Source: Cyanobacteria bacterium UBA11370
GTDB taxonomy: Bacteria > Cyanobacteriota > Cyanobacteriia > Cyanobacteriales > Coleofasciculaceae
DNA length: 9,248 bases
NCBI GenBank assembly: GCA_003486645.1
Contig: DNGI01000086.1
Coordinates: 1-9,248, forward strand
Direction of reading: 5' to 3'
Below, one piece after another: positions 7,815 to 9,248 of the stretch (within the stretch, counting starts at the first letter, position 1; the number at the start of each line of letters is the position of its first letter). The notes under the pieces were generated by a model. The model saw nothing but the letters and a program-made list of their open reading frames with translations. It did not search any database and was not told the DNA's origin. Both the position numbers and the translations under genes were made by a program.

Positions 7815-9248
7815 TTACTTTTGCATCACCAATAACAACCGCATCAAATAGCGATTGGTATCAAGTGGATAAAACAGGAGATCGCCGCCCCAAGAACGCA
7901 GAATTTGTTGACAAATTTTCATAGTTAGACTAATAGTTAATTCAGCAGGAGAAGCGGTGCAAACCTGTCGGCATTCCTCCAGAGAAGTATAGTCAGAAAT
8001 TAACAATTCCAACAGAGGACGGGGTGAACTTGAAAACGCTATTGTCGTTGACTCCGAATTAATTGGATTGCACCACAAATGAAGCCGAGTTCCGGGTTGA
8101 GTGTGCAAACAAGACGTTAGCAAAAGTTCAAAAAATATACATTCAAGTTTGAGGCGATCGCCATGAATGGTAAATTTTTCCAGATTATGAACATTAAGGA
8201 CCACATGACGCTGATTGTAGAGTGGTTCCACCCGACGGAGCGATCGCTTTAATAAATTTGCCAGAGGCAAGGGATATACACTAGCCGTTAATTGCCACTG
8301 TTCCTCCTTCAGAACAGGCGTAAACATTGCCAGAGTTGCCTCCAACTGGTGCATCAATTGTTGTCGGCGCATATGGAGTAGAGGAGTAGGAGATAGGGGT
8401 AAGCTAGGAAAGTGAGAAAAATGCACCTTCTCTCCCTCTCCCTCCCTCTCCCCGCTTCCTCGTAGTTCCGGCATCTGAGCATCCAATTCTAACAACGCAC
8501 TCACACACTCTCTCACAGACTGATGGAGAGTCTCCAAGCAGCGATGTTTATACCAGTTGAGGATTTGCAAATCTTCCCCCTCTCGGACTTGCCGACTCAG
8601 GCGATATCGATAGTAACGAAACCAGGTAAATTGTTGAGTCAGCGTTTCCAGAGTAGGAAACAAGTGCTGAGGCCATTGCCGTTCTTCATGGTCAGCGAGG
8701 AGTAAAATAGCTGTGGCTGGAGTTGTTCCCCGATGGAGAGCGATAATTAACAACTGACCAATCCCCGGACTATTGAGCCAATTACGGGTAGTCGCAGGCA
8801 AATCGGCAACCGAAACACTAAGGAACTGATGGGTTGCCAAGGCATCTTGAATCAGTGGGCTAGTAGCGACGGGAATAGCGAGATCGGGCGGGAGGGCACA
8901 GCGAGGATCAGCAACAACTGCCGTTTCCAACGTTGCCCAGGCACTTTGGGGTGTCCAGCTAATCAGAGCAGCCAAGGGACATTCTAATAAATTTATCAAA
9001 TAGTCTAACCAAGTCTGCTCAAATCGAACCGAGTCTAACGAGGCTTGAGCGAGACTGGATAAGCCAGACTGGAGTGTTTGTTGAGCAAATAACGATAATT
9101 TCGCGCGATCGCAATAGTGGGATAAAGCTAGCAGCAGATTCAGTTGTTGGGCAACAATTTGTACCAGATTCCGTTCCGTGCGATTCCAGGTTCGAGCAGT
9201 GCTGTAACCGACGAGGAGGAGAGGGGTGAGGGGGTGAGGGGGGGATGA
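7815..9248 (-). CDS. Tandem-GAF protein with degenerate histidine-kinase-like C-terminus (5' end outside window)
   Basis: The frame is open from the stop (7815-7817) to the last base of the window. At least 477 residues are encoded and the N-terminus is missing. The first in-frame TTG at 8997-8999 is not a credible start, because sequence upstream still reads as GAF protein (LLLVGYS, then TWNRTERNLVQIVAQQLNLL at about 9130-9220). A second GAF-like domain covers about 8600-9020. GAF domains bind small ligands or bilins; no bilin-attaching Cys-His is obvious. A helical region with a possible but poor H-box His (8523-8525) leads to an N-box-like stretch (GDRLKLECIFFELLLTSC, about 8100-8170) and a final G2-like segment (SWGGDLLFY). 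The G1 motif DxGxG is reduced to ISDYTSLEE. It is probably a sensor or scaffold with little or no kinase activity. The interdomain linker contains repeat-derived sequence. Confidence 0.75.
   Translation of the reverse strand, partial: SSPPHPLTPLLLVGYSTARTWNRTERNLVQIVAQQLNLLLALSHYCDRAKLSLFAQQTLQSGLSSLAQASLDSVRFEQTWLDYLINLLECPLAALISWTPQSAWATLETAVVADPRCALPPDLAIPVATSPLIQDALATHQFLSVSVADLPATTRNWLNSPGIGQLLIIALHRGTTPATAILLLADHEERQWPQHLFPTLETLTQQFTWFRYYRYRLSRQVREGEDLQILNWYKHRCLETLHQSVRECVSALLELDAQMPELRGSGEREGEGEKVHFSHFPSLPLSPTPLLHMRRQQLMHQLEATLAMFTPVLKEEQWQLTASVYPLPLANLLKRSLRRVEPLYNQRHVVLNVHNLEKFTIHGDRLKLECIFFELLLTSCLHTQPGTRLHLWCNPINSESTTIAFSSSPRPLLELLISDYTSLEECRQVCTASPAELTISLTMKICQQILRSWGGDLLFYPLDTNRYLMRLLLVMQK
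8375..8459. repeat. Purine/pyrimidine repeat block in the linker of the GAF protein
   Basis: A G/A-rich run (8375-8400, GGAGTAG-like heptamers) and a C/T-rich run (8428-8459, TCTCCC and CCTCC units) flank about 27 bp. The runs are roughly complementary, so a hairpin is possible. In the minus-strand frame they encode a low-complexity linker (GEREGEGEK and PSLPLSPTPLL) between two helices ahead of the N-box-like region. The composition differs sharply from the surrounding coding sequence. Confidence 0.7.
9222..9248. repeat. G-rich repeat at the right edge, inside the first GAF domain
   Basis: AGGGGTG (9222-9228) and AGGGGGTG (9229-9236) are followed by a G-rich remainder reaching the window end. 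On the minus strand it encodes SSPPHPLTPLL just before a GAF-type strand (LLVGYS). It resembles the cyanobacterial G-rich short repeats, like the array at 1-28. The full extent lies outside the window. The one-base difference between units makes the reading frame beyond the edge uncertain. Confidence 0.6.

Noticed and set aside
8523..8705. A 60-codon plus-strand frame opposite the GAF protein.
   Set aside because: It is antisense to a convincing coding region and has no recognisable features.

Overview
The window looks like a cyanobacterial chromosome segment, probably from a filamentous or large-genome lineage. The evidence is a ferredoxin-dependent glutamate synthase of cyanobacterial/plastid type, at least 13 copies of the HIP1 octamer GCGATCGC, and many 7-bp tandem repeats (STRR type) both between and inside genes. 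I cannot name the genus. No tRNA, rRNA, CRISPR array, transposase or phage gene is visible.

Layout: positions 1-28 are a heptamer repeat. A membrane-anchored or secreted phosphodiester glycosidase (NAGPA-domain) protein lies on the minus strand at 131-2209. A 603-bp divergent intergenic region (2210-2812) holds a heptamer tract, an extended-consensus NtcA box (2383-2396), a possible -10 element, nested hairpins and a well-formed intrinsic terminator (2594-2628). The terminator lies about 185 bp upstream of the next start codon. The ferredoxin-dependent glutamate synthase gene (glsF, also called gltS or gltB) fills 2813-7594 on the plus strand. A 220-bp convergent intergenic region (7595-7814) is almost wholly made of two inverted-repeat elements. 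The minus-strand gene at 7815-9248 encodes a tandem-GAF protein with a degenerate histidine-kinase-like C-terminus. It is cut by the right edge of the window, and its frame stays open to the last base.

Function: the core gene is the GOGAT half of the GS-GOGAT cycle, making glutamate from glutamine and 2-oxoglutarate with photosynthetic ferredoxin. An NtcA box in front of it fits nitrogen control, although the box could also serve the divergent gene. The two flanking genes have no evident pathway link to glutamate synthesis, and nothing indicates an operon.

The most distinctive signal is the short heptamer repeats. All three genes carry repeat-derived sequence in frame: in the membrane segment of the glycosidase, at a domain junction of glutamate synthase, and in a linker and a GAF loop of the sensor protein. 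A second point of interest is the terminator/alternative-hairpin pair in the glutamate synthase leader, which could be an attenuator or mark the end of a small RNA. I see no convincing undescribed multi-gene system.
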